Origin: Glycomyces salinus
GTDB lineage: Bacteria > Actinomycetota > Actinomycetes > Mycobacteriales > Micromonosporaceae
Assembly (NCBI RefSeq): GCF_016428645.1
Contig: NZ_JAELXW010000038.1
Coordinates: forward strand, 19,041-83,040
Length of the DNA: 64,000 nucleotides
Direction: 5' to 3'
The notes under the pieces were generated by a model. The model searched no databases. It was not told where the DNA came from and worked only from the letters and a program-made list of their open reading frames with translations. Positions 9,420 to 18,042 of this stretch are shown here, in pieces (within the stretch, counting starts at the first letter, position 1; the number at the start of each line of letters is the position of its first letter). The translations under genes were made by a program, and so were the position numbers.

Positions 9420-10097
9420 GTGACAGATCGCGACATTGGTTCATTCATCCGCGACGTGCGCAAACGCGCGCACGTCGGATTCCGCCAGCTGTCGGAGCAG
9501 TCCGGGGTCGCCAACCCGTACCTGCAGGGGGAGCGCGGCGTGCGCCGCCCCAGTTCGGCAGTGCTGCGCCAGGTGGCGGCAGCCCTGCGGATGACCACCC
9601 CCATCATGTACCTGCGCGCGGGCTTCGGCCCCGACGAGGGCTCGGCGACGCCGCTGGCGATCGTGACCGACCCCGAGTTGACGGCCAAGCAGAAGCAGAC
9701 CCTGACTGAGATCTACGATTCGTTCGTCCGCGAGAACGAGCGCAGCGAGGACAGCATCGCGTCGTTATCCTCGGGTTTTCCGAGGGTCACCCGCACGCCG
9801 TCGGCGAAGGGGCGCACCAGGATCCCCCGCCCCTCGCAGTGCTCGGCGAACGGCCGCGAGTCCGCCCCGAACGGCAGCCAGATGAAGTTGGCCTGCGAAT
9901 CGGGCACGTCCGGCACGATCCGGCGCGCCGCCTCCAGAACGCGCTCGCGTTCGGCCACGACCAGGCCGACCCGGCGGCGCATCTCCCTTTCGGCCCTGAG
10001 CGCGGCCAGCGCCGCGTACTGCGCGACGACGTTGACCGCGAAGGGGATCGTGCACTTGCGCACCGCCTCGGCGACCTCGGGCGCGGCGACCATGTAG
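9420..10097 (+). CDS. XRE-family DNA-binding protein with unusual C-terminal read-on
   Basis: The first ~115 residues match a common actinobacterial XRE-type regulator: VTDRDIGSFIRDVRKRA, a helix-turn-helix at about residues 8-62, MYLRAGF, then TAKQKQTLTEIYDSFVREN. Homologues as I know them end near that last segment, at about base 9760. Here no stop follows, and the frame stays open for about 110 more residues lying antisense to hisC, ending at 10097. The tail is Arg/Ser/Thr-rich, as expected for a reading antisense to a high-GC gene. The turn reads NPYLQGERG, where relatives usually have NPYLSQIERG, so one residue seems to be missing close to the recognition helix. The gene is divergent from fhaA with 276 bases between. 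The regulator identity is solid; the true C-terminus and activity are doubtful. Confidence 0.7.
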   Translation: MTDRDIGSFIRDVRKRAHVGFRQLSEQSGVANPYLQGERGVRRPSSAVLRQVAAALRMTTPIMYLRAGFGPDEGSATPLAIVTDPELTAKQKQTLTEIYDSFVRENERSEDSIASLSSGFPRVTRTPSAKGRTRIPRPSQCSANGRESAPNGSQMKLACESGTSGTIRRAASRTRSRSATTRPTRRRISLSALSAASAAYCATTLTAKGIVHLRTASATSGAATM

Positions 10098-10774
10098 CCG
10101 ACGCGCAGCCCGGCCAGCCCCCACGCCTTGGAGAAGGTCCTGAAGACCACCGTGTTGGGGCGGTCGCCGTAGCGTTCGATCGCGTCCGGGGAGTCGGGGT
10201 CGGTCACGAACTCCCGGTACGCCTCGTCGATGACGATCAGCACCGAGTCGTCGACCGCGTCGTAGAGCTCGTCGAGCTCGTCGGCGGTGACGACCGGCCC
10301 GGTCGGGTTGTTGGGGCTGCACACGACGACCGCGCGGGTGTCGGGCCCGACGGCCTTGGCCATCGCGGCGATGTCGTGCCGGTGGTCGGGCGTGTTGGGG
10401 ACCTGGACGCTGCGGACCCCGGCGACGGTCGCGGCGATCGGGTAGGCCTCGAAGGACCGCCAGGAGTAGACCACCTCGGACCCGGGCGAGCCGATGGCCG
10501 CCATCAGGTGCCCGATGAGGGCGACCGAGCCGGTGCCGGTGGCGATCCGGGCCGACTCGACGCCGAGGCGCCCGGCGAGGGTCTCGCGCAGTTCGGCGAC
10601 GGCCAGGTCGGGGTAGCGGTGGGTGCGGGTCGCGGCCTCGGCGATGGCCTCGGGGACGCCGGGCAGCGGCCCGTAGGGCACCTCGTTGCTGGAGAGCTTC
10701 AGCGCGTCGGGCCGGGCGGCGCCCGGCACGTAGGTCGGGATCGACTCCAGGTCGGCTCGCAGGGGCTCGGTCAT
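9713..10774 (-). CDS. hisC: Histidinol-phosphate aminotransferase-like PLP enzyme
   Basis: Fold-type I aminotransferase, 353 residues, expected to interconvert histidinol phosphate and imidazole-acetol phosphate, or to act on aromatic keto acids. Visible motifs are LSSNEVPYGP near the N-terminus, SPNNPTG, IDEAYREF and the PLP-binding lysine K216 in FRTFSKAWGLAG, and LRVGYM. The start at 10774 overlaps the stop of the RDD gene by 4 bases. No other his gene is nearby, so it may be the stand-alone HisC/Pat type found in many actinobacteria. Its 3' end is overlapped on the other strand by the XRE gene. Confidence 0.88.
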   Translation of the reverse strand: MTEPLRADLESIPTYVPGAARPDALKLSSNEVPYGPLPGVPEAIAEAATRTHRYPDLAVAELRETLAGRLGVESARIATGTGSVALIGHLMAAIGSPGSEVVYSWRSFEAYPIAATVAGVRSVQVPNTPDHRHDIAAMAKAVGPDTRAVVVCSPNNPTGPVVTADELDELYDAVDDSVLIVIDEAYREFVTDPDSPDAIERYGDRPNTVVFRTFSKAWGLAGLRVGYMVAAPEVAEAVRKCTIPFAVNVVAQYAALAALRAEREMRRRVGLVVAERERVLEAARRIVPDVPDSQANFIWLPFGADSRPFAEHCEGRGILVRPFADGVRVTLGKPEDNDAMLSSLRSFSRTNES

Positions 10775-11625
10775 CGGTCTGGCTCCTTCTCTCGTGGCAC
10801 CTCGACCACGACGGTACCGGGGGACTTGTCGTGGAGGCACTGGTGGAACGGCCGGTCCCGGATGCACCATATCCCGTCCAGGACCCAGAAGATCAGCCCG
10901 AACGGGAAGCAGATCATCAGGAACCCCATGTAGGACCAGCGCAGCAGCATCCGGCCCCAGCCGAAGGCGACCGGGCCGATCGGTTCGACGCGGATGCCCA
11001 TGAGCCGCTTGCCGATGGTCTGGCCGGAGTTGAGCGTCGCCGGCACCTCGTAGGCGAACCACAGGCCCAGGCCGATGAGGATCGCGATCCAGTAGTTGTC
11101 GGAGACCGAGTCGGGGATCCGCACCTCGTCGGCGGCGGCGCCCTGGGCGGTCTGCTGGATCGCGGGCCACAGGGACTCCATGAACTGCCACAGGAAGTAG
11201 CCGTTGACCACGGCGTTGAGCCCGAGCAGGCACAGGAAGTCGACGAGGCGGGCGACGAGGCGCGTGCCGGGGTGGGCGAGGACGCGTCCGGCGAGGATGC
11301 GGTCGACGTCCTTGTTGGCGAGCCATCCGACGGTGATGCCGAGGCTGCGGATGGGTACCGTGTCGGGCGGCTGGGTCATCCCGGGGCGGCGCTGGATGAT
11401 CTGGGGCGGCCCGTCGGGGAAGTCGCTCATGCCCGCGACGGTCGCGCCCTCCACTTTGGCCGACTCCGGGGAGTCGGGTTCGGGCGCGGGGTCGACCGGC
11501 TCCGGCTCGGCCGGCGGCTCGGCGTCGGCGGGGACCGGCTTGCCGACCCAGGCCGAGCCGTTCCAGTAGCGCTGCACGGCGTGGTCGGCGGGGTCCGGGT
11601 ACCAGCCGGGTTCGATCTTGGTCAT
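10771..11625 (-). CDS. RDD-family membrane protein with N-terminal DUF2510
   Basis: 284 residues. The N-terminus carries a DUF2510 motif (PGWYPDP...RYWNGSAW), followed by an acidic Pro/Glu linker of about 60 residues and an RDD domain with three or four membrane segments (from about residue 120), including the signatures RLVARLVDFLCLLG and GQTIGKRLMGIRV. RDD proteins are poorly characterised; some act in osmoadaptation or transport. It is translationally coupled to hisC. I chose ATG 11625 because the preceding in-frame stretch has no family-like sequence. Confidence 0.85.
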   Translation of the reverse strand: MTKIEPGWYPDPADHAVQRYWNGSAWVGKPVPADAEPPAEPEPVDPAPEPDSPESAKVEGATVAGMSDFPDGPPQIIQRRPGMTQPPDTVPIRSLGITVGWLANKDVDRILAGRVLAHPGTRLVARLVDFLCLLGLNAVVNGYFLWQFMESLWPAIQQTAQGAAADEVRIPDSVSDNYWIAILIGLGLWFAYEVPATLNSGQTIGKRLMGIRVEPIGPVAFGWGRMLLRWSYMGFLMICFPFGLIFWVLDGIWCIRDRPFHQCLHDKSPGTVVVEVPREKEPDR

Positions 11626-11713
11626 CGACGCCCATTCTTGCAGCTGTTTCCGACCGGTCCCAGGGAGATACCAACTAGTCACTGGTTCTTGTTCAAACTT
11701 ACTCAGAGCTGTG

Positions 11714-11726
11714 TAGAATAGATAAC
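11714..11726 (+). promoter_or_regulatory. -10 element of a probable leaderless tnpA promoter
   Basis: TAGAAT (11714-11719) lies 7 bases before the tnpA ATG, and no Shine-Dalgarno sequence is present. A weak -35 candidate TTGTTC starts at 11689. Confidence 0.5.
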
Positions 11727-12332
11727 ATGTATCGGATCGGGGAGTTCGCGAAGCGTGTCGGCCGTTCCACTTCGACTGTTCGCCGGTGGGAGAGGGAGGG
11801 TCGTATCACCGTGCGGCGGACAGCGTCAGGGCAGCGGTACTTCACCGATTCCGATGTGCGGCGTGTCCTCCATCCTGGATTCGACGACTCGTCACGCAGG
11901 GTTGTCGTGTACTGCCGGGTGTCCTCGCGGGGGCAGATGGACGCTCTCGCTTCCCAGGTGCAGGCGATGGAGGAGTTCTGCCGGGGCCGCGGCCTGGCTG
12001 TGGATGAGTGGGTGCGCGAGGTGGGCGGGGGAATGGATCTCAAGCGGAAGCAGTTCCTTGCGCTGATGGATGCGATCGAGCGGGGGGAGCTCGCCACCGT
12101 GGTCGTCGCCCACCAGGACCGGCTCGCCAGATTCGGCTTCGAGTACCTGGAGCATGTGGCGGACAAGCACGGCTGCGAGATCGTCGTCGCGAACCAAGAA
12201 TCGCTGTCCCCGCCCGAGGAGATGGTCCAGGACTTGCTGGCTATCGTGCACACTTTCTCAAGCCGCCTATCGGGCTTGCGCCGCTATACGAAGGCCCTTA
12301 AGCACGACCTCACCTCCGGTGGCGCCCGGTGA
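11727..12332 (+). CDS. tnpA: IS607-type serine recombinase TnpA
   Basis: 201 residues. A MerR-like helix-turn-helix (MYRIGEFAKRVGRSTSTVRRWEREG) is followed by a serine-recombinase catalytic domain, with the active-site serine at about residue 66 in VVYCRVSSRGQ and the DRLARFGFEYL block. The small size and N-terminal DNA-binding domain are the IS607 arrangement, opposite to Tn3 resolvases. The reading frame is intact, so the protein may still cut and join DNA. Confidence 0.9.
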   Translation: MYRIGEFAKRVGRSTSTVRRWEREGRITVRRTASGQRYFTDSDVRRVLHPGFDDSSRRVVVYCRVSSRGQMDALASQVQAMEEFCRGRGLAVDEWVREVGGGMDLKRKQFLALMDAIERGELATVVVAHQDRLARFGFEYLEHVADKHGCEIVVANQESLSPPEEMVQDLLAIVHTFSSRLSGLRRYTKALKHDLTSGGAR

Positions 12333-13789
12333 AGGTCACCCGCGTCGCCTACAGCCATCGACTCAACGCTGGGAAGTACGCCCAGCTCACCGAACAAGCA
12401 CGCCGCCTCGGCCGAGTCCGCGCGCTGGTGTGGAAACGGTACGGGTCCCCCGTGCGGGACGGAGTGCGGGACCGCACCATCCGGGACAGATGGATGGCTG
12501 ACGGCACCGCCAACACCTTCGGTGTACTCGCCAACTCCTGGAAGGAGACGGTTCGCGATGCGGTAGCCGGCATCACCGCGCACCGCGAAGCGGGCAAGAC
12601 CAAAGTGCGCCAGGCGGTACGGCGCCGCTAGAGGGATGAATCCGAACGCAAGCAGGCATATATCAAACTCAAATACGGCCGCTGGCAGAACGACGCCTTC
12701 CTGGCCCGCATGATGCGCAAGCATGTCAAGCACGGAGTCTCCCGTGTGGCGAACCAGATCGTGGTCCGCTCTGACCAGTACCGCACCTGGACCATGGCGG
12801 ACGGCAACGTGTGGATCGACGTCCCCGGCCTCCAGCGCAGGCAGAAGATCGCGATCCCACTGAACACCACTGTCGCACCCACCGGGACACTACGACTCAT
12901 CCTCCGCCAAGGCCGCGTCGAGGTGCACTATGCCATCGAGGCGACCGACCTGAGAGAGACCCGGCCCTGCGGTACCATCGCCATCGGCATAGACAAGGGC
13001 TACACCGAAGTACTCACCGACTCCGACGGCGTCCACCACGGTGACGACCTGGGAACCATACTGCGCGGCGAATCCGACTACCTGATGGTCAAGAACGCCC
13101 GCAGAGCGAAGATCCGCTCCATTGCCGACAAGGCCCGCGAGATCGGTGACGAAGCTAAAGCCGACCGTATCAAGAAGAACAACCTGGGCGGCGTCAAGCG
13201 CCGCCGTCGCCAAGCCCGCTTCGAACCGCGCGTGCGGACTCTCACCTTCACCGCCGTTCACTCCCTCATCGACAAGGCGAACCATGTCATCGCCGAAGAC
13301 CTCACCCGGACTTTCACCTCTCGGAAGAAGTTGGGGAGGAACACCAACCGCCGTCTCGCCGCCTGGACCAAGGGCGTGACGGCCGAAGCACTGCACAGCG
13401 TGTCGGAGCGCAGAGGTTCTGCGCTCACGCTGGTCAACGCGGCCTACACCTCACAAGTCGCCCCCTGCTGCCGGATTCTCGGCGAACGTGCGGGGGAACG
13501 GCTTCACTGCACCCGGTGCGGGGAGGAGTGGCAGGCAGACCATGCGGCTGCGATCAACGTCCTGGAACGGTATGGAGACCCCGACATCTCCCTGTGGACC
13601 CCGTACACGCGGGTCAGACAGATCCTCCAGGAACGGGCCGATCGCCTCCGGACCAGACTGCCGGTCCAGGACTCCAGCCCGAGCGGGCGGAGAGCGAACC
13701 ATCCAACCCGAGCAACAACGCTCAAGGAAGCAGTATTCTCACAGGACGCTGAGAACGCCCGTGAGCAGCGAAGCGGCCCGGTCGGTTAG
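12329..13789 (+). pseudogene. tnpB: TnpB RNA-guided nuclease gene interrupted by an in-frame amber codon
   Basis: The frame starts at GTG 12329 inside the tnpA stop and runs for 100 codons to a TAG at 12629-12631, then continues in the same frame to 13789. The second part opens with RDESERKQAYIKLKYGRW directly after the TAG, which reads as uninterrupted TnpB sequence, so a single base change explains the break. The RuvC triad is present: Asp in IGIDKGYTEV (codon 12992), Glu in AEDLTRTF (13295) and Asp in WQADHAAAIN (13538). A zinc-ribbon CTRCGEEW precedes the last. The first zinc-binding pair is an adjacent CC (APCCRIL), not a clear CxxC. The full length without the stop is about 486 codons, somewhat long for TnpB because of a Ser/Arg-rich tail. 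Loss of function is likely unless the amber codon is read through or translation restarts near ATG 12710. Confidence 0.8.
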
Positions 13790-14150
13790 ACGTCGACCGG
13801 GCCGCTCAACTTGCTGTCGCTTCCGAACCGAGTTACCAAGCGTGAAGTCTTAGACTGCGGTGTCCTGCTCCTAGGCGCCGGACCCGCTGTGCCTCCCGAC
13901 GGCTCGTGTCGCACGTGGGTGCTCGGCGGCTGCGCACGAATCCCTCCGGTCTGCGGAGACCATGTCCCCGGTGAGTCCTTCAGGATCCGTAACTCATTTC
14001 TACTCGCATACTGACGGGTAGTAAAGGGCAACCGGGAAAAAATCCGAAGCCGATTCCGATCCGTCCAGGGGCGTCCAGATCATCCGAATCGCCGCGCGGC
14101 GCCGCTCGGTCGGCTACGTTGCGGGACATGTCGGATCCGAGGAGGACGCC
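13790..14150. other. Non-coding 3' region of the IS element and spacer; possible omega-RNA locus
   Basis: There is no credible gene here. In IS605/IS607 elements the guide (omega) RNA is transcribed from the tnpB 3' end into the right end. This stretch contains a small hairpin GGTCT-GCGG-AGACC at 13948-13961 and other GC-rich repeats, followed by a lower-GC segment at 13980-14050 that may hold the element end. From about 14050 it is the leader of the next gene, ending in a GAGGAGGA Shine-Dalgarno sequence. Confidence 0.3.
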
Positions 14151-14564
14151 ATGACCACGCAGGACCCGCCGATGCCCGGGCCGCCCGAGCCCGAGCGGCC
14201 CGAGGAGGGCCGGCCGGGCGGCGGGGGCGGACCGGTTCCGCCGCCGCCTCCTCCCCCGCCGCCGTACAACGGGGACGGACCGCTCTACGACCAGCGGCCC
14301 CGCAACGGACTCGGGACCGCCGGACTGGTGTGCGGGGTCATCGCGGTGGCGCTGTCGCTCGTGCCCGGGCTCAACGTCTTCACCTGGCCGCTCGGGGTCC
14401 TGGCGATCGTGTTCGGCGCGGTCGGCTGGAGCCGCGCCAATCGGTCACAAGCGACGAACAAGAACGTCGCGATCGCCGGCCTGGTGCTGGGCATCGTCTC
14501 GTTCTTCACCTTCTGCCTGATCTACGTGCTGATCGGCGCCTCCGGCGGTTTCTACTACGATTAG
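14151..14564 (+). CDS. Small DUF4190-type membrane protein with Pro-rich N-terminus
   Basis: 137 residues. Residues 1-60 are Pro/Gly/Glu-rich, including a run of nine prolines, and probably cytosolic. Two or three membrane segments follow (about 62-85, 86-100 and 112-135), with GLGTAGLVCGVIAVALS and KNVAIAGLVLGIVS typical of DUF4190. Function is unknown. The stop codon overlaps that of nagA on the opposite strand by 3 bases. Confidence 0.8.
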   Translation: MTTQDPPMPGPPEPERPEEGRPGGGGGPVPPPPPPPPPYNGDGPLYDQRPRNGLGTAGLVCGVIAVALSLVPGLNVFTWPLGVLAIVFGAVGWSRANRSQATNKNVAIAGLVLGIVSFFTFCLIYVLIGASGGFYYD

Positions 14565-15676
14565 ATCTCGAGCCAGACGCCGCGGCGCATGACCGAGATC
14601 AGGCGCAGGTCGTCGTCGAGGACGACCGCGTCGGCCAGCTTGCCCGGTTCGAGGGCGCCGACGTCGGTCAGCCCCAGCAGCTCGGCCGGGGTGGCCGCGG
14701 CCATCTGCACCGCGGCGGTCATGGACTGCCCGGCCAGGGTCACGGCGTTGCGCACCGCGTCCAGCAGGGTGATCGTCGACCCGGCGATCGTGTCGGTCCC
14801 GGCGACGGTGGCGACACCGCCGGAGACCTCGACGGTGTGGCGGCCCAGCGTGTAGGAGCCGTCGTCGAGCCCGGCGGCGTCCATGGCGTCGGAGACGAGC
14901 ATGGTCCAGCCCGGCAGGGAGACGTCGAACGCGTAGCGCATCGTGCCCGGGTGCAGGTGCACCGGGTCGGCGATGACCTCGGAGAAGATCCGCTCGTCGG
15001 CGATGAGCGCGGGGATGGGCCCCGGGTCGCGGTGGTCGAAGGCCCGCATGGCGTTGAACAGGTGCGTGGCCGAGCGCGCGCCCGCGTCGATCCCGGCCGC
15101 GGTCTGCTCGTAGCTGGCGTCGGTGTGCCCGATGGAGGCGACCACGCCGCGCCCGTCGAGGAACTCGATGGCCTCGACCGCCCCCGGAAGCTCGGGCGCG
15201 ATGGTGACCATCTTGACCGCCCCGCCGCCGGCCTCGATCAGCTCGGCGATCTCGCCGAGGTCGGGCGCGCGCAGGACCGACACGGCGTGCGCGCCGCACT
15301 TGGCCGCGGAGATGTAGGGGCCCTCGTAGTGCAGCCCGATCAGGGTGCCGTCCTCGACCAGGGGCCGCAGCGCCCGGGTCGCGTCGAGCAGGAACTCGTG
15401 GGTCGAGGACACCATGGAGGCGGCCAGGGAGGTCGTCCCCCTGGAGGCGTGGAAGGCGGCCGCGGCCCGCGCCGCGGCGGGATCGCCGCCTGCCAGGGAA
15501 TGCCCTCCCCCGCCGTGGCAGTGGATGTCGACGAAGCCGGGCAGGACCCACCCGGTGGGCTCTCCGGGCCGCTCCTCGATGGCCGCGACGCGGTCGCCCT
15601 CGACGACGAGGGCCCCGTTCACCACCCCGTCGGGGGTGACGATCCGGCCCACGTCCGGCAGCAAGACGCCTTCCAC
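14561..15676 (-). CDS. nagA: N-acetylglucosamine-6-phosphate deacetylase
   Basis: Amidohydrolase that deacetylates GlcNAc-6-phosphate in amino-sugar catabolism and wall recycling. 371 residues from GTG 15676, chosen because GGAG sits 5 bases upstream and the resulting N-terminus (VEGVLLPDVGRIVTPDG) aligns with the family; an ATG at 15715 would add 13 residues. Metal and substrate motifs: H52-C-H54, LHYEGPYIS, GHTDASYEQ, HLFNAM and the catalytic Asp in SDAMDAAG. It is divergent from a DeoR-family regulator that probably controls it. Confidence 0.93.
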   Translation of the reverse strand: MEGVLLPDVGRIVTPDGVVNGALVVEGDRVAAIEERPGEPTGWVLPGFVDIHCHGGGGHSLAGGDPAAARAAAAFHASRGTTSLAASMVSSTHEFLLDATRALRPLVEDGTLIGLHYEGPYISAAKCGAHAVSVLRAPDLGEIAELIEAGGGAVKMVTIAPELPGAVEAIEFLDGRGVVASIGHTDASYEQTAAGIDAGARSATHLFNAMRAFDHRDPGPIPALIADERIFSEVIADPVHLHPGTMRYAFDVSLPGWTMLVSDAMDAAGLDDGSYTLGRHTVEVSGGVATVAGTDTIAGSTITLLDAVRNAVTLAGQSMTAAVQMAAATPAELLGLTDVGALEPGKLADAVVLDDDLRLISVMRRGVWLEI

Positions 15677-15840
15677 TGGCACTCCTTCGTTTCGGTCCGC
15701 CGTGTGACAGCTCACGCCGGTGCGGCAGAATGATGAGCGTGCGAGCCCGCAACAGTCACGGCTCGCGCAATGTCGACCTAGTTTCGAACAATATCTTGCA
15801 GGCCGCGGCCGCCCGCCGCGATACCGACCCGAGGAGAGCC

Positions 15841-16626
15841 GTGGACCGCTATGCCCGGTGGAACACCCTGCTGGAGATCCTCGCCGAAACCGGACGGATC
15901 ACCGTGGAGGACGCCGCCGAACGACTGGAAGTGTCGCAGGCGACGATCCGCCGCGACTTCGATCAGCTCTCCCAGCAGCAGATGATCACCCGCACCCGCG
16001 GCGGGGCGGTCGCCGGCGGGATCTCCTACGACCTGCCGCTGCGCTACAAGACCGCCCGCCACGTCGAGGAGAAGCACCGGATCGGCCGGGCCGCCGCCGG
16101 GCTGGTGGGACCCGGTCAGGTGATCGCGCTCAACGGCGGGACGACGATCACCGAGGTGGCCCGGTCCCTGGCCACCCGCACCGACCTGGTGGCCACGCCC
16201 GGTTCGACCGGGCTGACGATAGTGACCAACGCGCTGAACATCGCCAACGAGCTGATCGTGCGCCCGCACCTGAAGGTCGTGGTGGTCGGCGGGGTGGTGC
16301 GCCCGCAGTCCTACGAGCTGATCGGGCCGCTGGCCGCGCCGATCCTGCGCGAGATCACCCTGGACATGGCCTTCCTGGGGGTGGACGCGGTCGACATCAA
16401 GCTGGGCGCGACCAGCCACCACGAGGGCGAGGCGGCCATCAACGCGCTGATGGCCGCCCGCGCCCGCAAGGTGGTGGTGATCGCCGACGGCTCCAAGATC
16501 GGCGGCCACGCCTTCGCGAGGATCTGCGCGACCGACCGGATCCACACCCTGGTCACCGACGGCAACGCGCCGCCGGAGCAGCTCAGGGCCTTCGAGGAGG
16601 CCGGGATCAGGGTCGTCGTCGTCTGA
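15841..16626 (+). CDS. DeoR-family transcriptional regulator
   Basis: 261 residues from GTG 15841, which has GAGGAGAG upstream; a longer form from 15730 would add 37 non-family residues. An N-terminal DeoR helix-turn-helix (RWNTLLEILAETGRITVEDAAERL ... SQATIRRDFDQL) is followed by a sugar-phosphate sensor domain with LNGGTTITEVARSL, TIVTNALNIANEL, VVVGGVVRPQSYELIGP and the VIADGSKIGGHAFA block. Divergent orientation to nagA suggests that it responds to an amino-sugar phosphate; this is inferred from position. Confidence 0.88.
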   Translation: MDRYARWNTLLEILAETGRITVEDAAERLEVSQATIRRDFDQLSQQQMITRTRGGAVAGGISYDLPLRYKTARHVEEKHRIGRAAAGLVGPGQVIALNGGTTITEVARSLATRTDLVATPGSTGLTIVTNALNIANELIVRPHLKVVVVGGVVRPQSYELIGPLAAPILREITLDMAFLGVDAVDIKLGATSHHEGEAAINALMAARARKVVVIADGSKIGGHAFARICATDRIHTLVTDGNAPPEQLRAFEEAGIRVVVV

Positions 16627-16635
16627 CTTGCCCGG

Positions 16636-17994
16636 TCACAGTCGCTGGGCCGGGTGCGGCGCGCCGTTCTGGTCGGGCCCGCCGTCGGGCGCGAACAGTC
16701 CGCTCGTCTCCGGCCTGAACGGGACCGGCTCGCCGGGCATCTCGGTCGTGGTCTCGGGTTCGGTCGGCTTCTCCTTCGGCCGTCCCAGCCGGTCGAGCCC
16801 GAAGGAGACGACCAGGCCCGCCAGCAGCATCGCGGCGTACAGGGCCCCGGTCCACCGGGAGAACAGGTCGGGGTCCGAGGCCGGCGGGACGAGGTTTCCC
16901 CAGACCTGGATGACCGCCCACAGCGTGACCGTGGCCAGCGCCGATCCGGCGATGCCGCCGCGGCGGCCCCACAGGCTCGTGCCGCCCAGCAGCACCGCGA
17001 TGAGCACGAACGGGGTCAGCGCCACCATCGACGAGGTGGAGAAGGTGAACATACCGACCAGGACGCTCTGGGAGCTCGCCTCGGCGGACCCGAACGCCGC
17101 CGGGAGGAATCCTGCGATCCCGGCCAGCAGGACCGACAGGAACGTGCCGCCGATGAGGGCGAAGACCGAGGCCGCGTCGCGCCTCTCGGTGCCCTCCACG
17201 GCGCCCTTGACCCGGCTGAAGCGGTCCCGCACCCCCGGGAGCAGGCCGAGCAGCCCTCCGGCGACCGAGACGGCGGCCGTGCCGCCGAGCAACCACAGCC
17301 CGTCGGGGGCGCTCCAGCCGGAGACGGAGTCGAAGCCGAGTTCGGCCGAGAGCCACTGGAGGACCTGGACCGAGGCTCCGACGGTGAACAGGCAGGCCAG
17401 GCCCGCCATCCACGCCGGCAGGCGCAGCACGAGCACCAGCAGCACGAACAGGACCGTGACCGCCGCGGCGGCGGCCGCGGTCATCCCCAGGCCGATCCAC
17501 GGGTCGTCCCCGACGAACAGGGACGGCACCGCCAGCACCAGGTAGGCCACGGCCGGAATCGACAGGTTCACCGCCCCGAGGCGCAGCGAGAGCCCCAGGG
17601 CCGTCACGAGCAGCAGCAGCGGGGCCAGGCTCCGCAGCTCCGAGCTCGCCGCGTCCATCGGGGAGGCGCCCCCGAAGATCTCGTCCCGCTGCTGGTAGAC
17701 CAGGAACAGCGCGTTCGCCGTCAGCAGCACCAGGATCGCCTCCCAGACCAGCTGGAAGACGATCCGGTCGCGCGGCGGCCTCGACTCCTCGGCGGGCGGC
17801 GCCGGGAACTCGGGCCCGCCGCGGTCGGCGGCGAACGGGGCGGCCGGGGCCGGGTCGAACGGGCTCGCCTGCCCGCCCTCGTCCACGCCGTTGCCGACGC
17901 TCGGCAGGGCCGGGGCGCCGGTCAGCTTCTGCGTCTGGTCGAGCCGGTCGCCGCCGCCTGAGTCGTCGCCTCGTTCAGGGGGTATGTACGTCAA
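16636..17994 (-). CDS. RbsC-like (BPD_transp_2-type) membrane protein, paralogue 1
   Basis: 452 residues with a hydrophilic Pro/Ala/Gly-rich N-terminus (1-75), about nine membrane segments (80-395) and a Pro/Glu-rich cytosolic tail. LSLRLGAVNLSIPAVAYLVLA and LLGGTSLWGRRGGIAGSALA resemble the conserved blocks of ribose-type ABC permeases. There is no ATPase or binding-protein gene next to it. The start is TTG 17994 with AGGAAA 5 bases upstream, an uncommon start codon. It lies 48 bases after its paralogue and probably forms a pair with it. Transport function is an inference from fold similarity. Confidence 0.75.
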   Translation of the reverse strand: MTYIPPERGDDSGGGDRLDQTQKLTGAPALPSVGNGVDEGGQASPFDPAPAAPFAADRGGPEFPAPPAEESRPPRDRIVFQLVWEAILVLLTANALFLVYQQRDEIFGGASPMDAASSELRSLAPLLLLVTALGLSLRLGAVNLSIPAVAYLVLAVPSLFVGDDPWIGLGMTAAAAAAVTVLFVLLVLVLRLPAWMAGLACLFTVGASVQVLQWLSAELGFDSVSGWSAPDGLWLLGGTAAVSVAGGLLGLLPGVRDRFSRVKGAVEGTERRDAASVFALIGGTFLSVLLAGIAGFLPAAFGSAEASSQSVLVGMFTFSTSSMVALTPFVLIAVLLGGTSLWGRRGGIAGSALATVTLWAVIQVWGNLVPPASDPDLFSRWTGALYAAMLLAGLVVSFGLDRLGRPKEKPTEPETTTEMPGEPVPFRPETSGLFAPDGGPDQNGAPHPAQRL

Positions 17995-18042
17995 TGGAGT
18001 TTCCTCTTGCGTGGAGGGGGATGGTTCTGGCCGAATCGGGAT

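Larger units (their letters stand above)
11690..14030. mobile_element. IS607-family insertion sequence (boundaries approximate)
   Basis: The tnpA (serine recombinase with N-terminal MerR-like helix-turn-helix) and tnpB (RuvC-like nuclease) pair in this order with a 4-base GTGA overlap is diagnostic of IS607. The element lies between the RDD gene and the DUF4190 gene and does not visibly interrupt a reading frame. IS607 elements lack inverted repeats and target duplications, so the ends cannot be fixed by eye. The left end should lie just before the tnpA promoter, and the right end after the region 3' of tnpB. Base composition drops at both flanks (around 11680-11730 and 13980-14050). Confidence 0.7.
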
